Assembly: GCA_900659855.1 (NCBI GenBank)
Contig: CAACVI010000001.1
Coordinates: 363,179 to 427,178 of the forward strand
DNA length: 64,000 nt
Origin: Candidatus Desulfarcum epimagneticum
GTDB taxonomy: Bacteria > Desulfobacterota > Desulfobacteria > Desulfobacterales > CR-1
Direction of reading: 5' to 3'
Shown: piece by piece, positions 47,808 through 56,177 of the stretch
Layout of the letters: each line of letters starts with the position of its first letter
Numbering within the stretch: the first letter of the stretch is position 1
Position numbers and translations under genes: made by a program
The notes under the pieces: generated by a model
What the model was told of the DNA's origin: nothing
Seen by the model: the letters and a program-made list of their open reading frames with translations, nothing else
The model's database searches: none

Positions 47808-48220
47808 TCATTTTTGATCCCGCTCAGCCTGTTTTTCCCGGGCTTTTTTCACCAGGGAGAGGGAGTCTTGCCATAGTTCTTTGCAAAATTCCCTGAAACG
47901 TGTGAGCGGCTCGTTGACCGGAATGACGGCCGAGTCCCGCTGGGGGGGGGGCTCGCCTCCAGGGAATAGCGGGAAAGGCAAAGAAGATACTCCCGCCGCT
48001 TCCGCATGGGAATCAGGATGGGCGGATATCCGGCCTTTAGAACCGGCAGATTGGCCAGAAGTCTGGCCATTCTGCCGTTGCCGTCGAAAAAAGGGTGAAT
48101 CCAGACAAAGCCCATGTGAATATCCGCGTAAGCGTCGGCGGCCTCGTCCGGCTTTTTCACGGAGCGAATATGGCGATTTAAAAGACCCAGCCATTTTTCC
48201 ATCAAAAACGGGACATCGCC
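47808..48220 (-). pseudogene. Fic-domain protein remnant, truncated and frameshifted
   Basis: Minus-strand frame from about 48220 reads PGDVPFLMEKWLGLLNRH and ADIHMGFVWIHPFFDGNGRM, containing the full Fic motif HPFFDGNGRMAR. At a run of ten G (47942-47951) the frame shifts: the coherent continuation is PLTRFREFCKELWQDSLSL to a stop at 47808, in another frame. The N-terminal half of a Fic protein, including any inhibitory helix, is missing because the DUF3795 gene lies there. The G run could be a sequencing error, but the N-terminal loss stands regardless. Confidence 0.75.
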
Positions 48221-48251
48221 GGGCGCCCCGGATCGCGGCTTCTCGCGGCCC

Positions 48252-48590
48252 CTAAGCCTCCCGCAACTTCTCCAGCGCTGCGCCGGCCTCGGGCGCGAGT
48301 TTGATGAACCCGGCCAGGGCGTCGCAGATGTAGTCCCCGCAGGCGGCGCAGTGGGGCAGGTCTCTGGAAAGGACGCAGGCCCGGATCTCGCATACCTCGC
48401 AGTGATGAAACTTCGCGCCGTCCCGGCGGCATCCGTCGCATCTGATATCGTCGGGTTTGATGTCGGCCTGATAGATTTCAGACCATTTTTTCGCGGTTTC
48501 TTTTCTTTTGGCCTCGCTGTCCTCCAGGGTGGCGACGCGCGCGTCGCATTGGGAGCAGTCCAGTCCGCAGCAGGCGGTCATGTCCGTCAT
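48252..48590 (-). CDS. DUF3795 protein, short form
   Basis: 112 residues: CCGLDCSQCDARVATLED, CDGCRRDGAKFHHCEVCEIRAC and CAACGDYIC give the DUF3795 cysteine pattern without the zinc-ribbon tail of the larger relative at 8307. Such proteins are widespread in anaerobes and uncharacterised. GGAGG lies close upstream of ATG 48590. Confidence 0.8.
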   Translation of the reverse strand: MTDMTACCGLDCSQCDARVATLEDSEAKRKETAKKWSEIYQADIKPDDIRCDGCRRDGAKFHHCEVCEIRACVLSRDLPHCAACGDYICDALAGFIKLAPEAGAALEKLREA

Positions 48591-48660
48591 GGGTCCTCCT
48601 TTGCCTTTATTTTGGATGAATCAATCAGCGGGGGGGGTATGTCCGGCCCGCCGGGCGCGG

Positions 48661-49752
48661 TCAGTCTTTGGGGCCTTTGAGAGGCTCGCCCGTCCGCTTT
48701 GTGTTCAGGCGGTCCAGCTCATCCTGGGAGAGGGGCTCGACGAAAAGGCCCATCTGGACCAGGGGTTTTTGATCCGGCTCGAAAGGCGTCCATTTCCCGT
48801 CTGTTTTTTTGAAAAACGGCCAGTTCAAACGATTCGGCTCCAGGGGAACGACGCCTTTGTAAAAAATCGGCTTGCCGTCCCTGAATTCAGCCATATCATG
48901 CGTTTTCCCGGAGGCGATGGTCTCAACGGCCTTTGTTCCGTGGCAGTCATCGCATTTTCTGCCCTGGCTCATGATGGAATGGGTCAGGTAGGGCGCGTAC
49001 ACAATAAAAGGTTTGTTTTGGGCCGAAACCAGGGTTTGCAGGTTGCCGCTTGTGATTTTTCCCTTGTATTTCACCAGGAGCAAAAAGTCTTTGATTTTTC
49101 CCACAAAACTTTTGGGTTTGCTCCCGGTCCTCGCAAATTCTCCAAAATGACAATTGTAGCAGGTCATGGTGTTTCGGACATGACACGCGTTGCAGTCCAG
49201 CCTGCCTTTGTGGACCGTGTGGGAGGGGACGTCCGGTATGGCGGGATAATCCTCCGAATCCCGGGCATGGCAGTTGACGCACGCGGCGTCCTTGGCGGCG
49301 GGGTCTCTCATGGTGGTGTAAAAATGTCCGTCCCCGTGAATTTCTCTCGGGGTGTGGCAGTCGGCGCAGGTCATGCCCGCCTGCGCGTGCGCGTCTGTTT
49401 CCCCGGCTTTTTGATCCATTTTCGCCGCCGCCATTTCCCGTGTGTGGCATTTATAGCAGGTCTCGTTCTTTCGCGCCATTTCAAGCGAGTAGCCGGCGCC
49501 TGTTTTTGTTTTTTCAAGGTGGCAGACATCGCAGTTTTCGGCATGGCATTTTTTGCACGCAAGCTGGTCGTAAGGAATGCCGGTCAAAGCCATGAATCCG
49601 TCCTCGGCCTCATACCAGCGCCGCATGCCCTCGGCGGTGTGGTGGAGACTGGACGAGAAAAAATCCTTTTTCGGCCCGGCGAGCGCGGGGCGGCCCAGGG
49701 TCATCGTCACAAGCGCCGCGATGGACAACACAAAACAAAGTTCTTTTTTCAT
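48661..49752 (-). CDS. Octahaem c-type cytochrome, exported
   Basis: 363 residues. Signal peptide MKKELCFVLSIAALVTMTLG with cleavage near PALA-GP. Eight CxxCH sites: CKKCH, CDVCH, CYKCH, CADCH, CVNCH, CNACH, CYNCH, CDDCH. The C-terminal 110 residues after the last haem have none. A periplasmic electron carrier or oxidoreductase; it lacks the CxxCK site of nitrite reductases and no membrane partner gene is adjacent. AAGGAAG precedes the ATG. Confidence 0.9.
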   Translation of the reverse strand: MKKELCFVLSIAALVTMTLGRPALAGPKKDFFSSSLHHTAEGMRRWYEAEDGFMALTGIPYDQLACKKCHAENCDVCHLEKTKTGAGYSLEMARKNETCYKCHTREMAAAKMDQKAGETDAHAQAGMTCADCHTPREIHGDGHFYTTMRDPAAKDAACVNCHARDSEDYPAIPDVPSHTVHKGRLDCNACHVRNTMTCYNCHFGEFARTGSKPKSFVGKIKDFLLLVKYKGKITSGNLQTLVSAQNKPFIVYAPYLTHSIMSQGRKCDDCHGTKAVETIASGKTHDMAEFRDGKPIFYKGVVPLEPNRLNWPFFKKTDGKWTPFEPDQKPLVQMGLFVEPLSQDELDRLNTKRTGEPLKGPKD

Positions 49753-49827
49753 TTTATCTTCCTTTTTTTTGAACCGTCATGTCAAACAGAAAAGGCTTTA
49801 GTCGGGCCACGTTCGTTCCGGCGTCTT

Positions 49828-50682
49828 TTAGAAACATTTCCGGCCTGTCAGATCCATGGGACCCAATCGAATGCTTTCCTTGAAACACTCCATCTCTTCT
49901 TTGGACACCCGCTGGGCCGGGACGCCGCGCCATGTCTCGCCTTTTCCCACGCGGCTGCCGGGCATCAGGACCGAATGGGCCAGGATGGTGGCGTCGGCGC
50001 CGACCTGGACATCGCCCATGACCGTGGCCCCAAGCCCGATGGTGGCCCGGTTTCCGATGGTCACCGGGGAGACGACAAGATTGCCATGGCCCCCATAGTG
50101 GGCAAAAATTCGCGCGCTGCCGCCGATGGTCACATCGTCTCCCAGGGTGATGTTCTGGGGGTCGGAGATATACTCCGTGTTGATAAAGGAATGCCGCCCG
50201 ATCTTCATGCCCATGGCCTTGAGGAACCAGACGCCGAAGGGGGTCAGGGTCACAAAGGGCAGGAAGGTGAAACGGACCAGGTAAAACAGCCCGTTGTGCA
50301 GAAACCAGGGCACGGCCCGCAGGGAATAGTACCCCCCTTTGAAGGCCCGGACCCGGGTGGGCAGAATCCGGTTGTAAAGGGCCACCACCACCAGAAGGGC
50401 GAAACCAAAGACAAAAGAACACACTGCCGCGCCAAAGCCCAGAATGATCCACGAGAGCAAGGAGGGCAGGGCCTTGGCCCAGACCAATATCCGGCTGAAG
50501 AGCCACAGGGCGGGCGCCAGCGCCAGACCCAGGGCCGTGGACGCGATCAGGTAGAGAATGAGGATGGAAATGACGTAGGCCGGCCGTGAGAATTTCCTCA
50601 CCAGCTTATCCATAAAGTTTTTGGGAGGGGGATTCTTTGAATCGTCTTCGGCAAAATATTTTGCTTTTTGGATTTTTTCCAC
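49828..50682 (-). CDS. Membrane-bound hexapeptide-repeat acyltransferase
   Basis: 284 residues. The first about 150 residues hold three or four hydrophobic helices (PAYVISILILYLIASTALGL, LLSWIILGFGAAVCSFVFGF); the rest is a left-handed beta-helix of hexapeptide repeats (ITLGDDVTIGGSARI, VTIGNRATIGLGATV, ADATILAHSVLMPG) ending GVPAQRV. The fold transfers acyl groups, often to sugars of envelope polymers. Substrate unknown. Same strand as the cytochrome gene, 75 bp before it. Confidence 0.85.
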   Translation of the reverse strand: MEKIQKAKYFAEDDSKNPPPKNFMDKLVRKFSRPAYVISILILYLIASTALGLALAPALWLFSRILVWAKALPSLLSWIILGFGAAVCSFVFGFALLVVVALYNRILPTRVRAFKGGYYSLRAVPWFLHNGLFYLVRFTFLPFVTLTPFGVWFLKAMGMKIGRHSFINTEYISDPQNITLGDDVTIGGSARIFAHYGGHGNLVVSPVTIGNRATIGLGATVMGDVQVGADATILAHSVLMPGSRVGKGETWRGVPAQRVSKEEMECFKESIRLGPMDLTGRKCF

Positions 50683-50762
50683 TTTTTTGTCTCCAGGGGG
50701 CGGCGGCCGGACAGCCTCTGAATCGTCCTCGCCGTTTATTTTGAAAGCCCCCCTTTTTGATT

Positions 50763-51692
50763 CTATTTTTTGGAATAGGGGTCCTGGATTTGAAGGCGTC
50801 CCAAATGGATCACGGCCACTTCCGGAAGATCTTTGACTCGTTTGTTGGGACCCACAAATTCCGGGATTCCGCTGTGTTTTATTTTTCCGTTCGGATCAAA
50901 GACCTCGTTGATGGTGCGGCCATTTCCCCTGAAATGCTCAAAAATGCTTAATTTTTTTTCCAGAAGGTCCCGGTATCTCCAGTGAGCGCCTCCGCCGACC
51001 CGCAGCGCGTCATAGGGGGTTTTTTTGATGGTTTCCCTGGATTTTCGTGAAAACCCCAAAACAAAACGCCGCGTTTCTTCGCTTCTGAAAAACATCCTGT
51101 CAGGAGAAAATTCCCCCTTTTTTCCCGGCTTGATTTCGGCGTTTGAGGCCAGTTTTGAAAATATGGAAAAGACATTGTCCCACGTGGGGGAATAGACCCG
51201 GCGGTTCCAGGGCTCCGGAAGCAAGCCGTTTCTTTCTTCACAGAACACGATGTCCCGGGGATATCGAAAGACGATGGCCACCATATCCGCGTCTTTTTGC
51301 CATTTGATGATATCCTCGGCCTCATACCCGATGTTTAAATAAATCTCCAGAAGGGATTTTCCGCAAATGTGTTCGGGGGTGGTTAAAAAAACGTAGGGTT
51401 TGGTCCCCAGGATGGCCTGGTCCTGGATGGCGTTTTTTTCGGACAGAATATGCCCGAGAGGGGCGATGCGAAGGAAATAGGTTCGCTGCCGGGCCATGGA
51501 TGGGCATGGCTGTTTGCTCAAGGGGTTCCGGATGGGAGCGATGATTTGTCCCAGGGCGCCGGTGTTTCCGGACATGGCGAGCACAGGCCGTTCTTTGGCG
51601 CCAACGCCGGCGACGGGCGACCATGGAAAAGAAAAGGTGAATGCGGCCAGCAGAAGAAAAAAACACGGATTGAGCAGACGCTTTTTTTTCAT
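50763..51692 (-). CDS. Exported protein of unknown function
   Basis: 309 residues. Signal peptide MKKKRLLNPCFFLLLAAFTF, likely cut after PVAG. The mature part (RTYFLRIAPLGHILSEKNAI, IYLNIGYEAEDIIKWQKDAD, PDRMFFRSEETRRFVLGFSR) matches no family I know. ATG 51692 is preferred over an upstream in-frame start because GGAGG lies 9 nt before it. Lies between the acyltransferase and MipA-like genes on one strand. Confidence 0.65.
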   Translation of the reverse strand: MKKKRLLNPCFFLLLAAFTFSFPWSPVAGVGAKERPVLAMSGNTGALGQIIAPIRNPLSKQPCPSMARQRTYFLRIAPLGHILSEKNAIQDQAILGTKPYVFLTTPEHICGKSLLEIYLNIGYEAEDIIKWQKDADMVAIVFRYPRDIVFCEERNGLLPEPWNRRVYSPTWDNVFSIFSKLASNAEIKPGKKGEFSPDRMFFRSEETRRFVLGFSRKSRETIKKTPYDALRVGGGAHWRYRDLLEKKLSIFEHFRGNGRTINEVFDPNGKIKHSGIPEFVGPNKRVKDLPEVAVIHLGRLQIQDPYSKK

Positions 51693-51724
51693 GGGACGGA
51701 ACCTCCTTTTTAAAGACAATAGCG

Positions 51725-52513
51725 TTAAAACATATAAGAAAATCCAAGGCTTAAAAAATATGTGTTTTCTTCCCGGGTCACGGGGCTGTCCGCGGCGTCG
51801 CCCATAAGCCGCTCCAAAGACGCCATGGTCTGGATGCCCCAGCGGCGGTCGATCCGGTAAAGGGCCATGATTCCAAGCCCGGCGGATTTGAGTCCGGCCC
51901 GGGCGTCATACGCGGCCAGGCCGGAGCGATCCGACTGGGAGGCCGAGACGCCGAAATGTTTTTCCATATACCCGTCGCTTGAAAAGGCGGCTTTGGCCGA
52001 CGGCCTGAGCAGGATTTTTCGCCCGATTTGAATGGCGTATCCCGCGTCGGCGTGAATCTGGAACCCGGCGCTTTCTCCTGTGGCCTGGCTTTCATACCGA
52101 AGGCCGAGGGAGAGATCCCCCAGGCGCCACTTCGCCGACGCCAGCGCCGAAAGACCGCCGTCCAGATCCCCGAGCCCGGTCAGGTCCGGGGAGTCGCCTT
52201 CGTCCCGGCCGAAAATCCAGCCCAGGGACAGGCCGATCTTAAGGCCGTCGCGGTCCCACACATAGGCCCCCAGTCCCCGGCGGGCGTTAAAAAACACGTT
52301 TTTCCAGGCCGCGTCGATCATGGGAAAGACTTGAAACTCATAATCGCTGGAGCCCTCATAGGCGGGTTTGACCATTCCCACGGCGCCCAGCCGGACGGTC
52401 CAATCCGCAAGATCGTGTCTGGAGTCATGGCCGCCGGCCCAGGCCCCCTGGGAAAACAAAAGCGCCGATAACAGTCCTGAAATCAAAACCCGTTTTATCT
52501 TGTGTCGATTCAT
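51725..52513 (-). CDS. MipA/OmpV-family outer-membrane protein
   Basis: 262 residues. Signal peptide MNRHKIKRVLISGLLSALLF ending AWAGG; then an all-beta pattern with VRLGAVGMVKPAYEGSSDYE, FPMIDAAWKNVFFNARRGLG (MipA signature region) and the C-terminal ENTYFLSLGFSYMF, whose final Phe is typical of barrel proteins. Probably a 10- to 12-stranded porin-like barrel. ATG 52513 has AAAGGA upstream. Confidence 0.85.
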   Translation of the reverse strand: MNRHKIKRVLISGLLSALLFSQGAWAGGHDSRHDLADWTVRLGAVGMVKPAYEGSSDYEFQVFPMIDAAWKNVFFNARRGLGAYVWDRDGLKIGLSLGWIFGRDEGDSPDLTGLGDLDGGLSALASAKWRLGDLSLGLRYESQATGESAGFQIHADAGYAIQIGRKILLRPSAKAAFSSDGYMEKHFGVSASQSDRSGLAAYDARAGLKSAGLGIMALYRIDRRWGIQTMASLERLMGDAADSPVTREENTYFLSLGFSYMF

Positions 52514-52563
52514 GTTTTTTCCTTTCCGCGTGAGCGGGTTTGTCCCGGAATTTTTAAACCCTT

Positions 52564-53652
52564 TTAAACCCGGGGCTCCTGCTGGGTGGCGCAGTGGACG
52601 CTTCCGCCTCCGGCGGCCAGACCGTCCGCGTTGACCGGCTCCACGATCCGGCCCGGGAAGGCGCGTTGGATGGCCGCCCGGGCGGCCGTGTCGGCTCGGG
52701 AGTCTCCGAACTCCTGCATGATGACCGCGCCGTCGCACACATAAAATCCCATGTAGCCGGCGGCGAAATCCGGGGAGTCGAACCATTCCCGCCCGGTTCG
52801 GGGCCCTTCAATGACGATGATGTGAAGCCTTCGATTTCGGGCGTCTGTGGCCGAGGCAAGGATTTCCAGATGACGCCGGGAGATTTCGTGGTCCAGGGAG
52901 GCCGGGTCAGGGTCCAGCCCGGCCAGAACCACGCCGGGCCGGGCGAACCGGGCGTAAAAATCCACGTGCCCGTCGGTGATGTCCTGTCCCCGGACCCCGG
53001 GCAGCCAGATGATTTTTTCGATTCCCAAAAGGGGCTTGATCAGCTCCTCAAACCGTGTTTTGGACATCCCCGGGTTCCGGTTGGGGTTCAATACGCAGCT
53101 TTCGGCGATGAGGGCCGTTCCCTGTCCGTCCGTCTCAACGCCGCCTCCCTCCAGGACCAGGGGGGTCTCCAGAGATTTGACGCCGGCCCGGGCCGTCACG
53201 AGCTTCGCCACCCGGGCGTCCCGGGCGTGGGTCTGTTTGTTTCCCCAGCCGTTGAAATTGAAATCCACGGCCGCCTTTTCGCCGGTTTGGGAAACCACGA
53301 ACACCGGCCCGGAGTCCCGGATCCACAGATCATCCAGCGGGCAGGGAATCAGCTCGACCCGGTCCCCGACCCATTCCCGGGCCAGGCCGATTTCCCGGGG
53401 CCGGACCAGCATGGAAACCGGCTCATAGCGGGAAACGGCGCGGGCGATGGCCGCCAGACTTCGCCGCGCCTCGTCCACCAGCTCCCGGCCCCAGATTCCG
53501 GGGCTTGCGCCGAACGCCATCCAGGAGCGCTCATGTAAGGCGCCCTCATGGGGCATGAACCATTTTTCGCCGCCGGCCCGGGCGAAACGGCCCGTGAGAA
53601 GGCCTCCGGCCAGGACCCCGGCGCGTTTTAAGAAATGTCTTCGGGTGAGCAT
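52564..53652 (-). CDS. Exported agmatine deiminase / peptidyl-arginine deiminase-like enzyme
   Basis: 362 residues. Twin-arginine signal LTRRHFLKRAGVLAGGLLTG at the N-terminus. Amidinotransferase-fold motifs: LDDLWIRDSGPVFV, VLEGGGVETDGQGT, GHVDFYARF, and catalytic Cys in GGGSVHCATQQEP. The set is the agmatine deiminase / bacterial PAD family, which removes the guanidino imine from agmatine or arginine. A Tat signal is unusual for agmatine deiminase, which is cytosolic elsewhere; a PAD-like role in the periplasm is possible. Confidence 0.88.
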   Translation of the reverse strand: MLTRRHFLKRAGVLAGGLLTGRFARAGGEKWFMPHEGALHERSWMAFGASPGIWGRELVDEARRSLAAIARAVSRYEPVSMLVRPREIGLAREWVGDRVELIPCPLDDLWIRDSGPVFVVSQTGEKAAVDFNFNGWGNKQTHARDARVAKLVTARAGVKSLETPLVLEGGGVETDGQGTALIAESCVLNPNRNPGMSKTRFEELIKPLLGIEKIIWLPGVRGQDITDGHVDFYARFARPGVVLAGLDPDPASLDHEISRRHLEILASATDARNRRLHIIVIEGPRTGREWFDSPDFAAGYMGFYVCDGAVIMQEFGDSRADTAARAAIQRAFPGRIVEPVNADGLAAGGGSVHCATQQEPRV

Positions 53653-53782
53653 GGTTTTTTTACGATATCGTCATCGTTGTTTTAAAAAGTGATCTGACCC
53701 GGGTCAACATATAGCAAAAAGGAATCGAAATCAAGGCGTCTCTATGCCCCGGAATCCGATTTGGGGCCGCGCGCCGTTCAAA

Positions 53783-53811
53783 TTGACAATTCGGGCGATC
53801 TATTTTAAAGT
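53783..53811 (+). promoter_or_regulatory. Promoter of the MNT/HEPN pair
   Basis: TTGACA, 17-bp spacer, TAAAGT, about 65 bp before the MNT start. Confidence 0.55.
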
Positions 53812-53876
53812 GATAAAAACCTTTGAGGATTCCCGGCTCTAAATTTTTTCATCATTTTCGCATCCGGGCGGCGCGT

Positions 53877-54245
53877 ATGGAACTGTTTGAAAAACTCAAA
53901 AATAAAATCAGTCGAGACCCGAATATTCGATTCGCCCTGGTCTTCGGATCCCGGGCCGCCGGGACCCACAGGAAAAACAGCGACCTGGACGTGGCCCTTT
54001 ATTTCGAGAGCCCTCCGGAGGGGCTTGGGCTTTTGGAGATGGTCCATGAATATTCCGAGCATATGGGCGTGGAGACCGACATTGTGATCTTGAATCGGGC
54101 CTCGGCTTTTTTGCGCCACCACGCGCTGAAGCACGGCGTTCGCCTGTGGATCGCCGACCCGGATCTTTTTCGGGCGTTCAGGGAAAAAACCATGATTGAC
54201 TACGACATGTATCTGCGGGTGTCGGGGATGGGACAGTATGATTGA
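53877..54245 (+). CDS. MntA-like nucleotidyltransferase antitoxin
   Basis: 122 residues. VFGSRAAGTHRKNSDLDVAL is the MNT signature GSRAAG...SDLDVA; DIVILNRASAFLRHH follows. Overlaps the HEPN gene by 8 bp. In studied pairs MNT adds AMP to a tyrosine of HepT and so silences it. ATG 53877 begins MELFEKLKNK. Confidence 0.88.
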   Translation: MELFEKLKNKISRDPNIRFALVFGSRAAGTHRKNSDLDVALYFESPPEGLGLLEMVHEYSEHMGVETDIVILNRASAFLRHHALKHGVRLWIADPDLFRAFREKTMIDYDMYLRVSGMGQYD

Positions 54246-54687
54246 TCTGAAACTGACGGAAAGAAAACTGCGCAAAATCGAGGAGTTTTTGCGGGAGATT
54301 GAGGCCCAGAAAGCCCCGGGAAGTTATGAGGCGTTTTCCGGGGATGTGGTGTTTAAGCGTTTTGTGGAGCGCAATATTGAGCTTGCCATTGAGAAGATGA
54401 TTGATGTCTGCCGGCATGTTGTCAGCGGCCTGGATCTCCGCGAGCCTGAAACCTATGCCGAATGTTTTGAAATATTGTCCGAATCCGGCGCCCTGGCGGA
54501 AAAAGAGGCGGATATTTTCAAATCCATGGTCCGGTATCGGAATATGATGATTCATTCATACGACGGCGTGGATGATGGGGTCACATACGGCGTCTATCAG
54601 AAACATCTGGATGATTTTCGGCTTTTTATTCGGGCCATCCGGAATTTTCTGGCCTCGGAGAAGGCCGCCGTCGGGAGCCGGGCCTGA
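54238..54687 (+). CDS. HepT-like HEPN toxin (DUF86)
   Basis: 149 residues, all helical. The HEPN RNase motif Rx4-6H with the Tyr modified by MntA is in MVRYRNMMIHSYDGVDD near residue 100. ERNIELAIEKMIDVCRHVVS is the DUF86 helix. It is co-translated with the MNT gene, forming a type VII-like toxin-antitoxin unit. Confidence 0.88.
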   Translation: MIDLKLTERKLRKIEEFLREIEAQKAPGSYEAFSGDVVFKRFVERNIELAIEKMIDVCRHVVSGLDLREPETYAECFEILSESGALAEKEADIFKSMVRYRNMMIHSYDGVDDGVTYGVYQKHLDDFRLFIRAIRNFLASEKAAVGSRA

Positions 54688-54719
54688 AGCCGTCGCCGGG
54701 TCATGGGTCAAATAATGTC

Positions 54720-54748
54720 TTGAATTTTTTCGCCGATGTGTATATAAA
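54720..54748 (+). promoter_or_regulatory. Promoter before the acyl-CoA dehydrogenase operon
   Basis: TTGAAT, 17 bp, TATAAA. It precedes palindromic element C, so the leader RNA would carry a long hairpin. Confidence 0.55.
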
Positions 54749-54833
54749 ATAAAGTTTACGCTTAAAAAGTGATTTCAGGCGTTGGAAAATTTATAAAAAA
54801 ATCAAATATGATAAACTCGCAAAAAAGCTTGGG

Positions 54834-54950
54834 ATGGCTAAGTTAAAAAATTCGATATACAAGGCGTAGTGGTTATTTTTAATTGAGACAATACATGTAG
54901 TATGCCTCAATTAAAAATAAGCGTTGCGACGCATTTTTTTACGACGCCAT
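54834..54950. repeat. Dispersed palindromic element, full copy C
   Basis: About 117 bp ending in ATGGC and GCCAT, with long inner arms (TATTTTTAATTGAG and its near complement CTCAATTAAAAATA) around ACAATACATGTAGTATG. TTCGATATACAAGGCG matches copies A and B; the flank GATAAACTCGCAAAAAA (54810-54826) matches flanks of other copies. It ends 36 bp before the acyl-CoA dehydrogenase start. Confidence 0.85.
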
Positions 54951-54985
54951 CAAATATCAAGAAGCGAAAAACGAAGGAGGCGCCA

Positions 54986-56134
54986 TTGGATTTTGATCTT
55001 ACCAGAGAACAGCAGATGATCCGCTCCGAGGTGCGGAAATTCGCCGAGGCCGAGATAGCTCCCGTGGCGGGCGAGCTGGACGAGAAAGAGGAATTTTCAG
55101 CGGATCTGACCCGGAAAATGGGGGAGATCGGGCTTTTCGGCATGTTTGTCTCAGACGAGTTCCAGGGCCAGGGCATGGACTACATCTCCTATATCATCGC
55201 CGTGGAGGAGATCGCCCGGGTGGACGGATCGCAGGCGGCGACGGTGGCGGCCGGGAATTCCCTGGGAATCGGCCCTATTTATTACTTCGGCAATGAAGAG
55301 CAGAAAAAGAAATACCTTCCCAAGCTGTGCTCCGGGGAGGGGCTGTGGGGATTCGGGCTCACCGAGCCCTCGGCCGGGTCCGACGCCGGGGGAAGCAAGA
55401 CCACGGCCGTCAAAGACGGCTCTGAATGGGTGATCAACGGCTCCAAGATATTTATCACCAACGCGGCGTGCGACATGTCCATGGGGGTCACGGTTCAGGC
55501 GGTGACCGACTCCGGAGAGACGGGCAAAAAGCAGCACACCTGTTTTCTGGTGGAGCACGGAACGCCGGGTTTCAAGGCCGTTCCCATGCACAAGAAGATG
55601 ATGTGGCGCTCCTCCAACACCGCTGAGCTGTACTTTGACAATGTCCGGGTGCCGGAAAAAAACATCCTGGGCCGGCCCGGCGACGGATTCAAGCAGATGC
55701 TCATGACCCTGGACGGCGGCCGGCTCTCCATCGGCTCCATGGGACTGGGCGGCGCCCAGGGGGCCTTTGACAAGGCCATGAAGTACGCCAGAGAAAGGAC
55801 CCAGTTCGGGCAGCCCATCTCCAAATTCCAGGCCGTGGCCTTCAAGCTGGCCGACTGCGCCATGGAAATCGAGTGCGGCCGGAACCTGCTTTACAAGGCC
55901 TGCTGGCTCAAGGACCACCACCGCCCCTTTGAGAAAGAGGCGGCCATGTCCAAGCTGTACTGTTCGGAGCTGATGGGCCGGGTGGCCAACCACGCCGTTC
56001 AGATCCACGGGGGCTACGGCCTGATGAAGGAGTATGACGTGGAGCGCTTCTACCGGGACCAGAAACTGCTGGACATCGGGGAGGGAACGTCGGAGGTGCA
56101 GCGTCTGGTCATCTCCCGGCACATCGGGTGTTAG
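54986..56134 (+). CDS. Acyl-CoA dehydrogenase
   Basis: 382 residues. FAD enzyme oxidising an acyl-CoA at C2-C3. Seen: FGLTEPSAGSDAGGSKTTAV, NGSKIFITNA, RTQFGQPISKFQAVAFKLAD, HGGYGLMKEYDVERFYRD and IGEGTSEVQRLVISR with the standard catalytic Glu position of short/medium-chain members. Absence of the alternate Glu argues against isovaleryl-CoA dehydrogenase. Start is TTG 54986 with AAGGAGG seven bases upstream. First of a three-gene operon. Confidence 0.92.
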   Translation: MDFDLTREQQMIRSEVRKFAEAEIAPVAGELDEKEEFSADLTRKMGEIGLFGMFVSDEFQGQGMDYISYIIAVEEIARVDGSQAATVAAGNSLGIGPIYYFGNEEQKKKYLPKLCSGEGLWGFGLTEPSAGSDAGGSKTTAVKDGSEWVINGSKIFITNAACDMSMGVTVQAVTDSGETGKKQHTCFLVEHGTPGFKAVPMHKKMMWRSSNTAELYFDNVRVPEKNILGRPGDGFKQMLMTLDGGRLSIGSMGLGGAQGAFDKAMKYARERTQFGQPISKFQAVAFKLADCAMEIECGRNLLYKACWLKDHHRPFEKEAAMSKLYCSELMGRVANHAVQIHGGYGLMKEYDVERFYRDQKLLDIGEGTSEVQRLVISRHIGC

Positions 56135-56177
56135 CGCCCGGGACACACACAACCGTTCAAGTCAAAGGAGGCGCCAA

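Noticed and set aside
48508-50589. 693-codon plus-strand open frame across the cytochrome and acyltransferase genes
   Set aside because: It spans two real genes on the other strand and their spacer, and shows His/Gly-rich shadow composition. The opposite strand has signal peptides, haem sites and hexapeptide repeats.
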